Source: Oscillospiraceae bacterium (GTDB lineage Bacteria; Bacillota; Clostridia; Oscillospirales; Ruminococcaceae). Taken from it: 64,000 nucleotides of DNA. The translations under genes and the position numbers were made by a program. Below the pieces are notes generated by a model. That model made no database searches. It was not told the origin of the DNA and saw nothing but the letters and a program-made list of their open reading frames with translations. Shown here piece after piece: positions 39,258 to 48,815 of this stretch. The stretch spans positions 124,001-188,000 of the forward strand of contig CADASU010000001.1 of NCBI GenBank assembly GCA_902790675.1, read 5' to 3'. The first letter of the stretch is position 1, and every line of letters begins with the position of its first letter.

Positions 39258-41897
39258 ATGGACAGCAAATTTGTTTACTCGTTCGAAGAAGGAAACGCAA
39301 AAATGCGCAAACTTTTAGGTGGAAAAGGCGCTAATCTTGCTGAAATGACAAATATGGGTCTTCCTGTTCCTAACGGTTTCACAATAACTACCCAAGCATG
39401 TAAACAATATTATAAAAATAATAAACAACTCTCAAAAAATATAGTCTTACAAATAGAAGACTATATTAAAAAACTAGAAATATCCTCTAACAAAAAATTT
39501 GGAGCTTATAATAATCCTCTATTACTCTCAGTCCGTTCTGGCGCACCGGCATCTATGCCAGGAATGATGGATACTATATTAAATTTAGGCTTAAATGATC
39601 AAGTTGTTGAGGGGCTTATTAAAAAAACTCAAAACAAAAGATTTGTTCTAGATTCATATCGTAGATTTATTCAAATGTTCTCAGACGTTGTTATGGATAT
39701 TCCTAACAAAAATTTTGAAGAAATTATTCAAAACGTAAAACAATCAAAAAACATTAAACTAGACACTGATCTAACCTCCAAAGATCTCGAAAATATAATT
39801 AACAAATTTAAACAATACTATAAAGAGCAAAAAGGGGTTGATTTTCCATCTTCTCCTCAAAAACAATTACTTGAAGCTGTAAAGGCTGTTTTTCGATCTT
39901 GGAATAATCCTCGTGCAATTTATTACAGACAATTAAATGATATTCCTGCAGATTGGGGAACGGCAGTAAATATTCAAATGATGGTTTTCGGAAACATGGG
40001 AGAAACATCAGGAACTGGCGTTGCATTCACCAGAAATCCATCAACAGGTGAAAACAAAATATTTGGTGAATTTCTTATGAACGCTCAAGGGGAGGACGTT
40101 GTAGCTGGAATTCGAACTCCCAATCCTATTGATAATCTTAAACAGATTATGCCAAACATTTATGATGAATTTACATCAATATGCAAAAAGCTTGAAGATC
40201 ACTACAAAGACATGCAAGATATGGAATTTACCATTGAAGACGGTAAGCTATATATTCTTCAAACACGCAGCGGCAAACGCACTCCATCAGCAGCATTAAA
40301 AATAGCTTGCGATCTTGTAGATGAAGGAAAAATATCAAAAAAAGAAGCCCTTCTCATGATAGATCCTCATTCATTAAACGCGCTTTTACATCCACAATTC
40401 GATAAAAATGTTTTAAAAAAACTAACGCCAATCGCATCAGGTCTTCCAGCGTCCCCAGGCGCGGCTTCAGGCAAAATAGTATTTAATGCGGACGATGCAA
40501 TTGAGGAAGCCAAAAATGGTGAAAAAATAATTTTGGTTCGCTCTGAAACTTCCCCAGAAGATATTGAAGGTATGAATTTATCGGAAGGAATTTTAACAAT
40601 GCAGGGAGGAATAACGTCCCATGCAGCTGTTGTGGCTAGAGGCATTGGCAAATGTTGTGTATCTGGATGTAGCACAATCCAAGTAAATGAAAAAGAAAAT
40701 TATATGAAGATTAATGAAAAAACATATAATAAAGGAGATTATATATCACTAGATGGATCTACTGGAAAAGTATATGGACAAGATATACCAACCATTAAGG
40801 CTACTATTTCCGATAACTTTCAAACAATAATGGATTGGGCAGACAAATATAGTAGATTGCAGGTTAGAGCAAATGCAGACACTCCATCTGATGCAAAACA
40901 GGCTATAGCTTTTGGCGCTAGAGGGATTGGCCTTTGCAGAACAGAGCACATGTTTTTTGAAACAGATCGAATAAAAGCTATCCGAGAAATGATCTTATCT
41001 AAAACCGAAGAGCAACGAAAAAAAGCTTTAGATAAACTATTGCCAATGCAACAAAAAGACTTTGAAAGCATATTCGAAGTTTTAGCCGCCAGGCCCATAA
41101 CCATTCGACTACTAGATCCCCCTTTACATGAATTTATTCCTACCGATAAAATCGAACAAGAGAATTTGTCTAAAGATATGAATATTCCTATAGAGGAAAT
41201 TCAGTCAACCATTTCATCTCTGCATGAATTTAACCCGATGATGGGCCATAGAGGCTGCCGCTTGGCAATAACATATCCAGAAATTGCAATTATGCAAACA
41301 ACCGCAATAATAAATGCAGCAATTAACATATCAAAAAAACATAGCGATTGGAATTTAATTCCAGAAATTATGATTCCACTAATTGGTGATATTAATGAAT
41401 TGCAATATATAAAATCTATCGTTGTAAAAACAGCAGATTCTCTAATTCGCCTAGCAAAAATTAATTTAAAATATAAAGTAGGAACTATGATTGAAATTCC
41501 GCGCGCTGCAATTACTGCGGATGAAATAGCTAAAGATGCAGAATTTTTCAGTTTCGGAACAAATGATTTAACACAAATGACATTTGGATTTAGCCGCGAT
41601 GATTCTGGTAAATTTTTGAATGCATATTACCAAAAAAATATATATGCACATAGCCCGTTTGAAAAGTTAGATAAAAATGGCGTAGGGAAACTAATTGAAA
41701 TAGCTTGCAAATTGGGTAAAAAAACGCGTCCCAACCTTCATATCGGAGTTTGTGGCGAACATGGAGGTGATCCCGATAGCATACAGTTTTTTGACCAGGT
41801 AGGTTTAGACTATGTTTCATGTTCCCCATATCGAGTCCCCCTGGCTCGACTCGCTGCAGCACAAGCTTCTGTTAAAGCTAAAAACAAATCCAATTAA
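39258..41897 (+). CDS. ppdK: Pyruvate, phosphate dikinase
   Basis: Interconverts pyruvate, ATP and phosphate with PEP, AMP and pyrophosphate, a central step in PPi-based glycolysis of many Clostridia. The 879 residues cover the ATP-grasp domain (ending near 340), the phospho-His domain with GGITSHAAVVARG (H455) and the TIM-barrel PEP/pyruvate domain with the catalytic Cys in CGEHGGDP (C832). Signature SVRSGAPASMPGMMDT is present. ATGGAGGTAAG precedes the ATG. No PPDK regulatory protein is adjacent. A flavodoxin follows after 22 bases. Confidence 0.97.
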   Translation: MDSKFVYSFEEGNAKMRKLLGGKGANLAEMTNMGLPVPNGFTITTQACKQYYKNNKQLSKNIVLQIEDYIKKLEISSNKKFGAYNNPLLLSVRSGAPASMPGMMDTILNLGLNDQVVEGLIKKTQNKRFVLDSYRRFIQMFSDVVMDIPNKNFEEIIQNVKQSKNIKLDTDLTSKDLENIINKFKQYYKEQKGVDFPSSPQKQLLEAVKAVFRSWNNPRAIYYRQLNDIPADWGTAVNIQMMVFGNMGETSGTGVAFTRNPSTGENKIFGEFLMNAQGEDVVAGIRTPNPIDNLKQIMPNIYDEFTSICKKLEDHYKDMQDMEFTIEDGKLYILQTRSGKRTPSAALKIACDLVDEGKISKKEALLMIDPHSLNALLHPQFDKNVLKKLTPIASGLPASPGAASGKIVFNADDAIEEAKNGEKIILVRSETSPEDIEGMNLSEGILTMQGGITSHAAVVARGIGKCCVSGCSTIQVNEKENYMKINEKTYNKGDYISLDGSTGKVYGQDIPTIKATISDNFQTIMDWADKYSRLQVRANADTPSDAKQAIAFGARGIGLCRTEHMFFETDRIKAIREMILSKTEEQRKKALDKLLPMQQKDFESIFEVLAARPITIRLLDPPLHEFIPTDKIEQENLSKDMNIPIEEIQSTISSLHEFNPMMGHRGCRLAITYPEIAIMQTTAIINAAINISKKHSDWNLIPEIMIPLIGDINELQYIKSIVVKTADSLIRLAKINLKYKVGTMIEIPRAAITADEIAKDAEFFSFGTNDLTQMTFGFSRDDSGKFLNAYYQKNIYAHSPFEKLDKNGVGKLIEIACKLGKKTRPNLHIGVCGEHGGDPDSIQFFDQVGLDYVSCSPYRVPLARLAAAQASVKAKNKSN

Positions 41898-41919
41898 AAT
41901 ACGAAAGGTGAATTAATAT

Positions 41920-42426
41920 ATGAATAATACCAAAAGTTTAATTATATATTTTAGTAGAGCCGATGAAAACTATTTTGATGGAAAAACAAAGGATTTAGAC
42001 AAAGGAAATACCGAAATAGTAGCAGAATATATTAAAGACATTACCGATTCAGACATATTTAAAGTCGAACCATTAGTAGAATATTCAAAAGAATATACAA
42101 AATGTATTAGCGAAGCTAAAGAAAGGATAAAAACACACGATGCCCCAATAAAATCAAACATTTCTGATATATCTTCATACGATACAATATATATTGGCAC
42201 TCCTGTCTATTGGGGAAAGATGCCAGAAGAATTAGTAACTGCCCTAAAAGTTTTAAATTTTGAAGGCAAAACAATTAGGCCCTTTATAACTCATGAAGGA
42301 TCTGGCGAAGCAGAAATTCCAGCCCAAATTAAAGAAATTTGCCAAGGAGCGAATGTTTTAGATAGCTTGGTGTTAGTTGGCTCCACAGTCAAAAGTTCAA
42401 AACCAATAGTAGAAAATTGGATTTAA
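41920..42426 (+). CDS. Flavodoxin
   Basis: A 168-residue flavodoxin-fold protein. The phosphate-binding loop is modified to YFSRADENY at the N-terminus, followed by GNTEIVAEYI and DTIYIGTPVYWGKMPEE, the FMN ring contact. This is the long-loop flavodoxin type that serves quinone- or carbonyl-related reductions in anaerobes; the partner is unknown. GAAAGGTGA precedes the ATG. It probably shares the ppdK transcript and ends at a terminator. Confidence 0.85.
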   Translation: MNNTKSLIIYFSRADENYFDGKTKDLDKGNTEIVAEYIKDITDSDIFKVEPLVEYSKEYTKCISEAKERIKTHDAPIKSNISDISSYDTIYIGTPVYWGKMPEELVTALKVLNFEGKTIRPFITHEGSGEAEIPAQIKEICQGANVLDSLVLVGSTVKSSKPIVENWI

Positions 42427-42448
42427 AAACAGTATATCAAAATTAAAG

Positions 42449-42501
42449 ACTTCAAAACTTCCACTTATTCTTTAAGTAGTGGAAAATTTTGAAGTTTTTT
42501 A
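42449..42501. terminator. Bidirectional terminator after flavodoxin
   Basis: ACTTCAAAACTTCCACT (42449-42465) pairs with AGTGGAAAATTTTGAAGT (42478-42495), followed by TTTTTT. It also faces the end of the ABC transporter genes on the minus strand. Confidence 0.85.
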
Positions 42502-42516
42502 TATTAAATATTTAGT

Positions 42517-43239
42517 TTACAGAATTTTTGATAAAAAGCTCTTAAGCCTATCACTTTTGGGATTAGAAAATATTTCATTCGGTCTGTTTTCTTCAACAAT
42601 AGATCCATCATCCATAAAAATAACTTTATCAGCAATTTTATTTGCAAATCCCATTTCATGTGTAACACAAATCATAGTTAAGCCCATTTCACTCAACTCT
42701 TCCATAACACCCAAAACTTCTCCAACCATTTCAGGATCCAGCGCTGATGTAGGTTCATCAAACAAAATAACTTCCGGGTTCATTGCAAGCGACCTAACAA
42801 TTGCAATACGCTGTTTCTGTCCTCCAGATAGTTGACTAGGATATGCATTAGCCTTATCTTGAAGCCCAACACGCTTTAACAAATTCATTGCTTCTTCTTC
42901 TGCCTGATCTTTGCTAATATTTTTAAGCTTCATTGGAGCCAACGTAATATTACTCAAAACAGTGTGATTAGCGTATAAATTAAAGTGCTGAAAAACCATG
43001 TTCATCTTTTGACGAATTTTATTTACATCATTTTTAGGATCTGTTATTTCAACGCCATCAAAAAATATTTGCCCACTAGTTGGAACTTCCAGCAAATTCA
43101 AACATCGTAAAAAAGTACTTTTTCCCGAACCAGATGGCCCTATAATAACAATTTTTTCACCATCTTTTATTTCATAATTTATATTCTTTAAAACATGATG
43201 ATCTCCAAAATACTTTTCCAAATTTTTAACGGATATCAC
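42517..43239 (-). CDS. Polar amino-acid ABC transporter, ATP-binding protein
   Basis: GlnQ/ArtP-type ATPase of 240 residues. Walker A is GPSGSGKST, signature LSGGQKQR, Walker [14 protein letters not shown], and H-loop CVTHEMGF; all are intact. The start chosen is GTG 43239, 10 bases after AAAGGAGG; the longer frame would begin inside the ribosome binding site region. It overlaps the fused binding protein/permease gene by 14 bases, so the two are translationally coupled and form a complete importer. Confidence 0.93.
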   Translation of the reverse strand: MISVKNLEKYFGDHHVLKNINYEIKDGEKIVIIGPSGSGKSTFLRCLNLLEVPTSGQIFFDGVEITDPKNDVNKIRQKMNMVFQHFNLYANHTVLSNITLAPMKLKNISKDQAEEEAMNLLKRVGLQDKANAYPSQLSGGQKQRIAIVRSLAMNPEVILFDEPTSALDPEMVGEVLGVMEELSEMGLTMICVTHEMGFANKIADKVIFMDDGSIVEENRPNEIFSNPKSDRLKSFLSKIL

Positions 43240-44725
43240 TTCTACGCAGCCTCCTTTCGAGAACACCTAAAAGTAATGTCAAAATTTTTATAACAACAAA
43301 ATAGATAACTGCTGCTCCAATCAACGGAACAAACGGCTGATAGGTAGCCGAAGAGATCTGATTAGCAACACGCGTCAAATCAGAAAGGGCAACATATCCA
43401 ACAATTGCTGTTTCCTTAAGCAAACTTATAAATTCATTGCAAAGCGGCGGCAACGAATTTTTTAAAGCCTGAGGCAAAACTATGTAGCGCATAGTTTGAG
43501 CGCGAGTGAAGCCCATAGACCTACCAGCTTCCATTTGACCACTATCCACCGCTAAAATTCCCGCTCGTATAATCTCTGCAACATAGGCAGCACTGTTAAG
43601 TCCAAATGCAACGACTGCGACCAAAACACCATCTTTACTATTTTTCATTATAATAAACCACATAATAAGTAGCTGTAAAACAAGCGGCGTTCCACGAATA
43701 ATATCAATATAAATACCTGATATTAAACTCAAAATAGTATTTTTGCCTTTATGATTTTTAGTAATTCTCATCAAAGCAAGCAATGTTCCAATAACAATTC
43801 CAACCAAAGCAGCAAAAAATGCAATCTGCATGGTTAAAAGCAGTCCGTTTAAATACATAGACCATCTGTTAGAAGTTATAAATGCAGACACAAATTGATC
43901 AACAATAGTGTTGGATCTTTCGCCACCATCAGCGTTTATGTATTCATTTATAATTCTATCATAAGTGCCATCATTTTTTAAATCAGCTATAGCCTTATTG
44001 ATCGCACTACTCAACTGATTACTTCCTTTAGGCATCGCAACTGCATATTTCTCAACTTCAAAACCAAATTCATCGCCCGAAACAGCTTCTATCTCTCCAC
44101 TATATATCCTCTCAAAAGTTTGCGCTGGCGTTTTATCCAAAATAATTGCATCAACACGCCCCGCTTTTAAATCATTAACTGCTTCCGGAAACCTATCATA
44201 TGTTTTCAAAACGGTTTGCGAATTTGCCTTAACAATATCATCTGCCAAAAGGTTTCCTGTTGTTCCCAACTGAGCCGCCAAAGTAGCACCATGTAAATCA
44301 TTAATGCTTCTCATATTGGATCCTTTTCTCACTAGAACATATTGAACAGCATCATAATATGGATCTGAAAAGTCAACAGCCTGTTTTCTTTCATCTGTAA
44401 CTGTCATTCCAGCAATAGCGACATCTGTTTTATTTCCAACAGAAGCAACCAAAGCATTAAATTCCATATCCTGCACTTTAACTTTTAAGCCAAGCCTTTT
44501 CCCTACTTCTTTAATAAAAGCAACGTCAAAGCCATCAGGGTTTCCATCATCACCAATATATTCAAAAGGCGGGAAACCTGTGCTTGTTCCAACAGTCAAC
44601 ACTCCCGGTTCAATAGTTTTAAATTCAGCCGCCCTAGCTTCATATCCAGCTAAACTTAAGCAAACAATGCTAACCGCAATGAAACACACCATAATCCACG
44701 AAAAAAATCGCGTAGATGTTTTCAT
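43226..44725 (-). CDS. Amino-acid ABC transporter, fused binding protein and permease
   Basis: A 499-residue fusion. Residues 1-30 are a signal/anchor. About 35-270 are a type 3 solute-binding domain ([30 protein letters not shown]). About 285-495 are a HisM/GlnP-type permease with the EAA motif [21 protein letters not shown]. Fusion keeps the receptor tethered to the pore, as known for GlnPQ of lactic acid bacteria, where the order is also receptor before pore. AAAAGGAGT precedes the ATG. The substrate is a polar amino acid, not resolvable further. Confidence 0.92.
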   Translation of the reverse strand: MKTSTRFFSWIMVCFIAVSIVCLSLAGYEARAAEFKTIEPGVLTVGTSTGFPPFEYIGDDGNPDGFDVAFIKEVGKRLGLKVKVQDMEFNALVASVGNKTDVAIAGMTVTDERKQAVDFSDPYYDAVQYVLVRKGSNMRSINDLHGATLAAQLGTTGNLLADDIVKANSQTVLKTYDRFPEAVNDLKAGRVDAIILDKTPAQTFERIYSGEIEAVSGDEFGFEVEKYAVAMPKGSNQLSSAINKAIADLKNDGTYDRIINEYINADGGERSNTIVDQFVSAFITSNRWSMYLNGLLLTMQIAFFAALVGIVIGTLLALMRITKNHKGKNTILSLISGIYIDIIRGTPLVLQLLIMWFIIMKNSKDGVLVAVVAFGLNSAAYVAEIIRAGILAVDSGQMEAGRSMGFTRAQTMRYIVLPQALKNSLPPLCNEFISLLKETAIVGYVALSDLTRVANQISSATYQPFVPLIGAAVIYFVVIKILTLLLGVLERRLRRSDIR

Positions 44726-44885
44726 AACCTTTTACTCCTTTTCAAAAAATTTATCAGCCATACTGTACACATATAACTAATGAAAAATATACCGGATCCA
44801 AGTATATTTCTATAATTTTAACACATTTCGACTAATATGTAAATGCCAAATATAAATTTTTTCTATTAATAAAATAATAAATTTA

Positions 44886-44910
44886 AATATGTTAAAAACT
44901 TTTAACATCG
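44886..44910 (-). terminator. Hairpin at the end of the folate operon
   Basis: ATGTTAAAA-gt-TTTTAACAT is a perfect 9-bp inverted repeat overlapping the last codons of folBK. It is followed by an AT-rich stretch, not a clean T-run, so it is a weaker terminator candidate. The gap 44726-44891 holds otherwise only AT-rich sequence upstream of the ABC transporter. Confidence 0.45.
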
Positions 44911-45731
44911 CCTATGTTTTCAAGCTCAGTCAGCATATCATTCATAGTTTTTTTATATAATGGATGAACAAATCCAGGCGCAATTTCCGTCATAGGTTTC
45001 AAAACAAAATCTCGATTTTTAATATCAATATGTGGTATTGTCAAACACTCGTCATATAAAATCAATTCATCATAAAATAAAATATCCATATCCAAAGTAC
45101 GCGGTCCCCATCTAACTAATCTTTCTCTTCCAAGTTCATTTTCAATTTCACCACAAACTTTCAATAATTCATGTGGCTTTAGTAGAGTTTTAATTCTAGC
45201 AACCCCATTTAAAAAATTGTCCATTTCAATTCCACCATACGGCTTAGTTTCTATAAATGTGGAGACTTTTTTTATAAATATATCATTATTTAAGCTCAAT
45301 AGCTGTAAACCTTTTTTCAAGTATTTCACCCTATCACCCATATTAGACCCAAGACCAATAAAAGCATCATGCCAATAGCGCGTAATTTCCACTCCAACAT
45401 TTTTAAAATTTGCCAATATAGGAGCATTTGGTTTCCACATTCGTATTTTTACGCTGTTTACTAAATTATCATATCTAAGCAAAATTAATCGAGATAAGTT
45501 CGTAACAACTGTTTCCAAAAGATTAAACTTATTTTCACAAACATATTTTTTAACAAATTCACATAATTCACCATAATTAACTGTAAATTCTAATTTATCT
45601 GTTTTGCCCGCTTCGTTCAAATCAAGATATAACCAAATATCAAGAATAAAATCTTGACCTTTTTCTTTTTCCTCAGGATATACCCCATGATATGCAAAAC
45701 ATTTAAGCCCCTCTATTTTTATAGTATCCAA
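44892..45731 (-). CDS. folBK: Bifunctional dihydroneopterin aldolase/HPPK (FolB-FolK fusion)
   Basis: Two consecutive folate-pathway enzymes in one 279-residue chain. Residues 1-118 are FolB (IKIEGLKCFAYHGVYPEEKE with the catalytic region, then LLETVVTNL). Residues about 120-275 are FolK (FIGLGSNMGDR, LGRERLVRWGPRTLDMDIL, PHIDIKNRDFVLKPM). Fused FolBK proteins are known in Firmicutes. The start is TTG after AAGGAGAT. It is the last gene of folE-HD-folP-folBK, 20 bases after folP. Confidence 0.93.
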   Translation of the reverse strand: MDTIKIEGLKCFAYHGVYPEEKEKGQDFILDIWLYLDLNEAGKTDKLEFTVNYGELCEFVKKYVCENKFNLLETVVTNLSRLILLRYDNLVNSVKIRMWKPNAPILANFKNVGVEITRYWHDAFIGLGSNMGDRVKYLKKGLQLLSLNNDIFIKKVSTFIETKPYGGIEMDNFLNGVARIKTLLKPHELLKVCGEIENELGRERLVRWGPRTLDMDILFYDELILYDECLTIPHIDIKNRDFVLKPMTEIAPGFVHPLYKKTMNDMLTELENIGDVKSF

Positions 45732-45751
45732 AACTATGTAATCTCCTTATT

Positions 45752-46618
45752 CTAAATTGCATTTTTAATTGCCTCAATCATACGTATAACACGCACATTT
45801 TCTTTAACATCATGAACTCTAACAAAAGCCACACCTTTCATAACCGCCATAGCAGTTGTAGCCAACGTTCCTTCCAAGCGTTCATCAACAGGCAAATTTA
45901 GAGTTAACCCTATAACTGACTTTCTCGATGTTCCTAACAAAACGGGATATTTGAGTTTATTAAGTAATTCTAATTTATTAATTACAGCTAAATTTTGTTC
46001 ATATGTTTTTCCAAACCCCACTCCAGGATCTATACAAATTCGGTCTTTTTCTATCCCATTTTTATTAGCAATTTTTAATGTTTCTTTAAGGTCATTATAA
46101 ACATCATCAATAAAATTAAAATATTCTGCTTTGTCTCTATTGTGCATCAAGCAGCAAGCAACTTTAGACTCAGCAATCAATTGTGCCATACCTTCTTCTT
46201 TTTTTAAGCCCCAAATATCATTTATTAAATCAACACCTATCTGAATTCCAGCCTCAGCAACTTTAACTTTATATGTATCTAACGAAACAGGAACATCAAA
46301 ATTTTGCTTTATCTTTTGGATAGTCAAAGCAACCCGTTCAATTTCTTCATCATCCGAAATCACCGTATATCCTGGCCTGGTGGACTCTCCACCAACATCA
46401 ATAACATCCACACCTTCACTGACCATTTCTTCAACATGCTTTAAAGCCAAATCTAGTCTGTTCCACTTTCCTCCATCAGAAAACGAATCGGGAGTGCAAT
46501 TCAAAATACCAAAAACATAAGTTCTATTTAAGGTATCAAAATTTCTATTTCCAATTTTCACCAATATTTCACCATCCAAATAACGACTTTTAAATTTTAA
46601 TCTGTAAATTTTTATCAT
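45752..46618 (-). CDS. folP: Dihydropteroate synthase
   Basis: Condenses p-aminobenzoate with 6-hydroxymethyl-dihydropterin pyrophosphate; the sulfonamide target. TIM barrel with GILNCTPDSFSDGG, VDVIDVGGESTRPG and LLGTSRKS. An upstream frame extension exists, but TTGGAG lies 5 bases before the ATG at 46618, which was used (288 residues). Its start overlaps the HD-domain gene by 29 bases. The N-terminal 30 residues before the barrel are poorly conserved. Confidence 0.93.
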   Translation of the reverse strand: MIKIYRLKFKSRYLDGEILVKIGNRNFDTLNRTYVFGILNCTPDSFSDGGKWNRLDLALKHVEEMVSEGVDVIDVGGESTRPGYTVISDDEEIERVALTIQKIKQNFDVPVSLDTYKVKVAEAGIQIGVDLINDIWGLKKEEGMAQLIAESKVACCLMHNRDKAEYFNFIDDVYNDLKETLKIANKNGIEKDRICIDPGVGFGKTYEQNLAVINKLELLNKLKYPVLLGTSRKSVIGLTLNLPVDERLEGTLATTAMAVMKGVAFVRVHDVKENVRVIRMIEAIKNAI

Positions 46619-47093
46619 CCAAACTCCAATAGCATATATTTCTAACATCACAAATATAACAAGGTCTGCTAAGCTTATCCGCTCGATATAATAATCTAGC
46701 CAAATTATCTCCAGAATCTTTTATTGTTTCGTTGTTATGATTTAAAATAGCATCAAGTATGCATTCTACTTCCCTGTCTAAAAAGCCACAATCATATAAT
46801 ATAGGCTCAGCCAAATTTGCGGATAATTTGCTGTGCCCAATATTTTCTGGGTCTTCAACAGCTTTTCCAATATCATGCAAAAGCGCAGCAGAATATATAA
46901 GTTCAATATTTATATTTAATTTAATTTCCAAATTAATAATATGAGCAATCCTAGCAACATCCAAAAAATGTGTAAGATTGTGGCAACAAAATTTCCTTCC
47001 TCTTTCACGTTCTCTAAGCCTAACTAAATACTCTTTATAATCTGTATGCCCGATGATTCTATTTACTCTTGTCATATTATAATCAAAATTCAT
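46590..47093 (-). CDS. HD-domain hydrolase in the folate operon
   Basis: A 167-residue single HD-domain phosphohydrolase. Metal ligands are visible as H in HNLTHFLDVARIAH (about residues 36-49), the HDIGKA doublet, and later H in ILNHNNE. It sits between folE (2 bases after its stop) and folP (29-base overlap), so it is made with the folate enzymes. The pathway needs a dihydroneopterin triphosphate pyrophosphatase after FolE; no Nudix FolQ is seen here, so this protein is a candidate. That role is inferred from position only. ATG 47093 was chosen over an upstream TTG. Confidence 0.8.
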   Translation of the reverse strand: MNFDYNMTRVNRIIGHTDYKEYLVRLRERERGRKFCCHNLTHFLDVARIAHIINLEIKLNINIELIYSAALLHDIGKAVEDPENIGHSKLSANLAEPILYDCGFLDREVECILDAILNHNNETIKDSGDNLARLLYRADKLSRPCYICDVRNICYWSLDDKNLQIKI

Positions 47094-47095
47094 AA

Positions 47096-47656
47096 CTAAC
47101 AATCTCTTCTTATAAAATTATAAAATTCGTGTTGTAAATTAATATCCGTTTCAAAAACGCCCTTCTTCACTAACGTAACAGTTTTAGTGCCAGGTTTCTT
47201 AACACCCCTCATGGTCATGCAAGTATGTTCTGCTTCTAACATAACCATAGCTCCCTTAGCATCCAATTTTTCCATCAAAAACTGAGCTATTTGCATTCCC
47301 ATATTTTCTTGCATTTGGAGTTTTTTCGAACACAAATCAACTATTCTAGCAATTTTACTCAATCCAATTACTTTACCGTTAGGTATATATGCAACATGTG
47401 CTTTTCCAAAGAAAGGAAGTAAATGATGTTCACACATTGAATAAAAAGTTATATTTTTTTCCAAAACCATCCCAGTATAATCCGAATGAAAACTCCTAAA
47501 CAAACTATCTGGAACATTTCTATCCAATCCAGAAAAAATTTCTTCACACATTCTCAATATTCTATCTGGCGTATCTATTAAACCTTCTCTGCTCGGGTCT
47601 TCTCCAATGCCCTCCAAAAACATATTAACAGCCTGTTTTATTTTTTGCTTATCCAT
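47096..47656 (-). CDS. folE: GTP cyclohydrolase I
   Basis: First enzyme of folate synthesis, GTP to dihydroneopterin triphosphate. Type IA enzyme of 186 residues with zinc ligands in [14 protein letters not shown] and in HTCMTMRG. First gene of the operon, from ATG 47656 after TGGAGAAG. A promoter lies 65 bases upstream. Confidence 0.95.
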   Translation of the reverse strand: MDKQKIKQAVNMFLEGIGEDPSREGLIDTPDRILRMCEEIFSGLDRNVPDSLFRSFHSDYTGMVLEKNITFYSMCEHHLLPFFGKAHVAYIPNGKVIGLSKIARIVDLCSKKLQMQENMGMQIAQFLMEKLDAKGAMVMLEAEHTCMTMRGVKKPGTKTVTLVKKGVFETDINLQHEFYNFIRRDC

Positions 47657-47721
47657 AACAACACTTCTCCATTTACAAAAAAATTAACAATATATCTAAT
47701 TATACTACAAATAACAATACT

Positions 47722-47750
47722 ATTATATATTTTATTTATACATTTGTAAA
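47722..47750 (-). promoter_or_regulatory. Folate operon promoter
   Basis: TTTACA (47750-47745), 17-base spacer, TATAAT (47727-47722) on the minus strand, upstream of folE. Confidence 0.6.
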
Positions 47751-47776
47751 ACATATTAAAAGCATTCAAATTTTAG

Positions 47777-47818
47777 CATAAAAAAAGACTCAAACAATAT
47801 TGGTTTGAATCTTTTTCA
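47777..47818 (-). terminator. Terminator after the AEC transporter gene
   Basis: On the minus strand AAAGATTCAAAC-7 nt-GTTTGAGTCTTT forms a 12-bp stem with one G-U, followed by TTTT. It separates the transporter from the folate operon. Confidence 0.8.
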
Positions 47819-47823
47819 TGTAT

Positions 47824-48783
47824 TTATAAGCTATTAAAAATTAATGTAACAATAGGAACCGTTATTAAACTAAACATTGTTGTTAAAGTAACATTTCCCA
47901 AAACATAATCACTATCAGTTTTATTAATCTTAGCTAACATAACTAATGAAGACATACTAGGCAAAGATAAAATGATAAGCATAGCTTTAATTTGATCATA
48001 AACAATCGGATCAGATAATAAACCAGATAAGCTAAATAACAAATATATTATGAGAGGAGTAAGTAGCATTTTAACAGCAACGATCAAATATGTTTCTACA
48101 TTTTTTATCATAGTTTTTATATTAGTATAACAAAATAATCCACCAATATAAATTAAAGCTAAAGCAGTTGTCAAGTCTCCAACTTTTGTAACATATGTAT
48201 TTAAAAAACCCGGCAATTTCAAGTTAAAAACCAAAAACAAAACAGCAACCAAAATAGCAACCAAACATGGATTTAACATTTTCTTTAAATTCTTAAATAA
48301 GCTTTCTTTTGGACCATTTTCTTCAATAGGTTTAGTAAACGAGACCCCTATTGTCCACAATAACAGCTGATCAACAATCATACATCCCGAAATGTATATT
48401 ACACCAGTATTTGGAAACAAAGATAATGTTAACGGAATGCCTATAAATCCAGCATTAGCAAACATAAAAGTTGCCTTAAATAAATTTTTGTGTTCGGCTC
48501 TAATCTTAACCAACTTTACAATCAAACTACTAATCAAATATAAAATCGCTAAAAACAAAGGATATAGAATTAAAATAAGCGCGACGTTTTTAAAATCTTC
48601 CAAACTAGGTCCATTTGTAATTGTAACAAATAACATAAGTGGCATTGTTATATTAACAATAAATTTTGCCATACTATCCAGCGATGATTGATTTAATATT
48701 TTTAATTTAACCGATATAACACCTACCACATACAAAAACAAAAACAAACATAACTGATTTGAAACTATAAAAAATTCTTTCAC
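47824..48783 (-). CDS. AEC-family transporter (auxin efflux carrier-like)
   Basis: A 319-residue membrane protein with about ten helices in two repeats. The first repeat has FIVNITMPLMLFVTI and the matching FANAGFIGIPL; the second has LKLPGFL and LSLPSMSSLVMLA. The family moves malate, malonate or other carboxylates in bacteria; the substrate here is unknown. It starts at GTG 48783. It follows the 544-residue Rossmann protein by 32 bases and may be co-transcribed with it. Confidence 0.88.
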   Translation of the reverse strand: MKEFFIVSNQLCLFLFLYVVGVISVKLKILNQSSLDSMAKFIVNITMPLMLFVTITNGPSLEDFKNVALILILYPLFLAILYLISSLIVKLVKIRAEHKNLFKATFMFANAGFIGIPLTLSLFPNTGVIYISGCMIVDQLLLWTIGVSFTKPIEENGPKESLFKNLKKMLNPCLVAILVAVLFLVFNLKLPGFLNTYVTKVGDLTTALALIYIGGLFCYTNIKTMIKNVETYLIVAVKMLLTPLIIYLLFSLSGLLSDPIVYDQIKAMLIILSLPSMSSLVMLAKINKTDSDYVLGNVTLTTMFSLITVPIVTLIFNSL

Positions 48784-48815
48784 AAAAACACGCCTATCTT
48801 AAAATTAAATTATTT

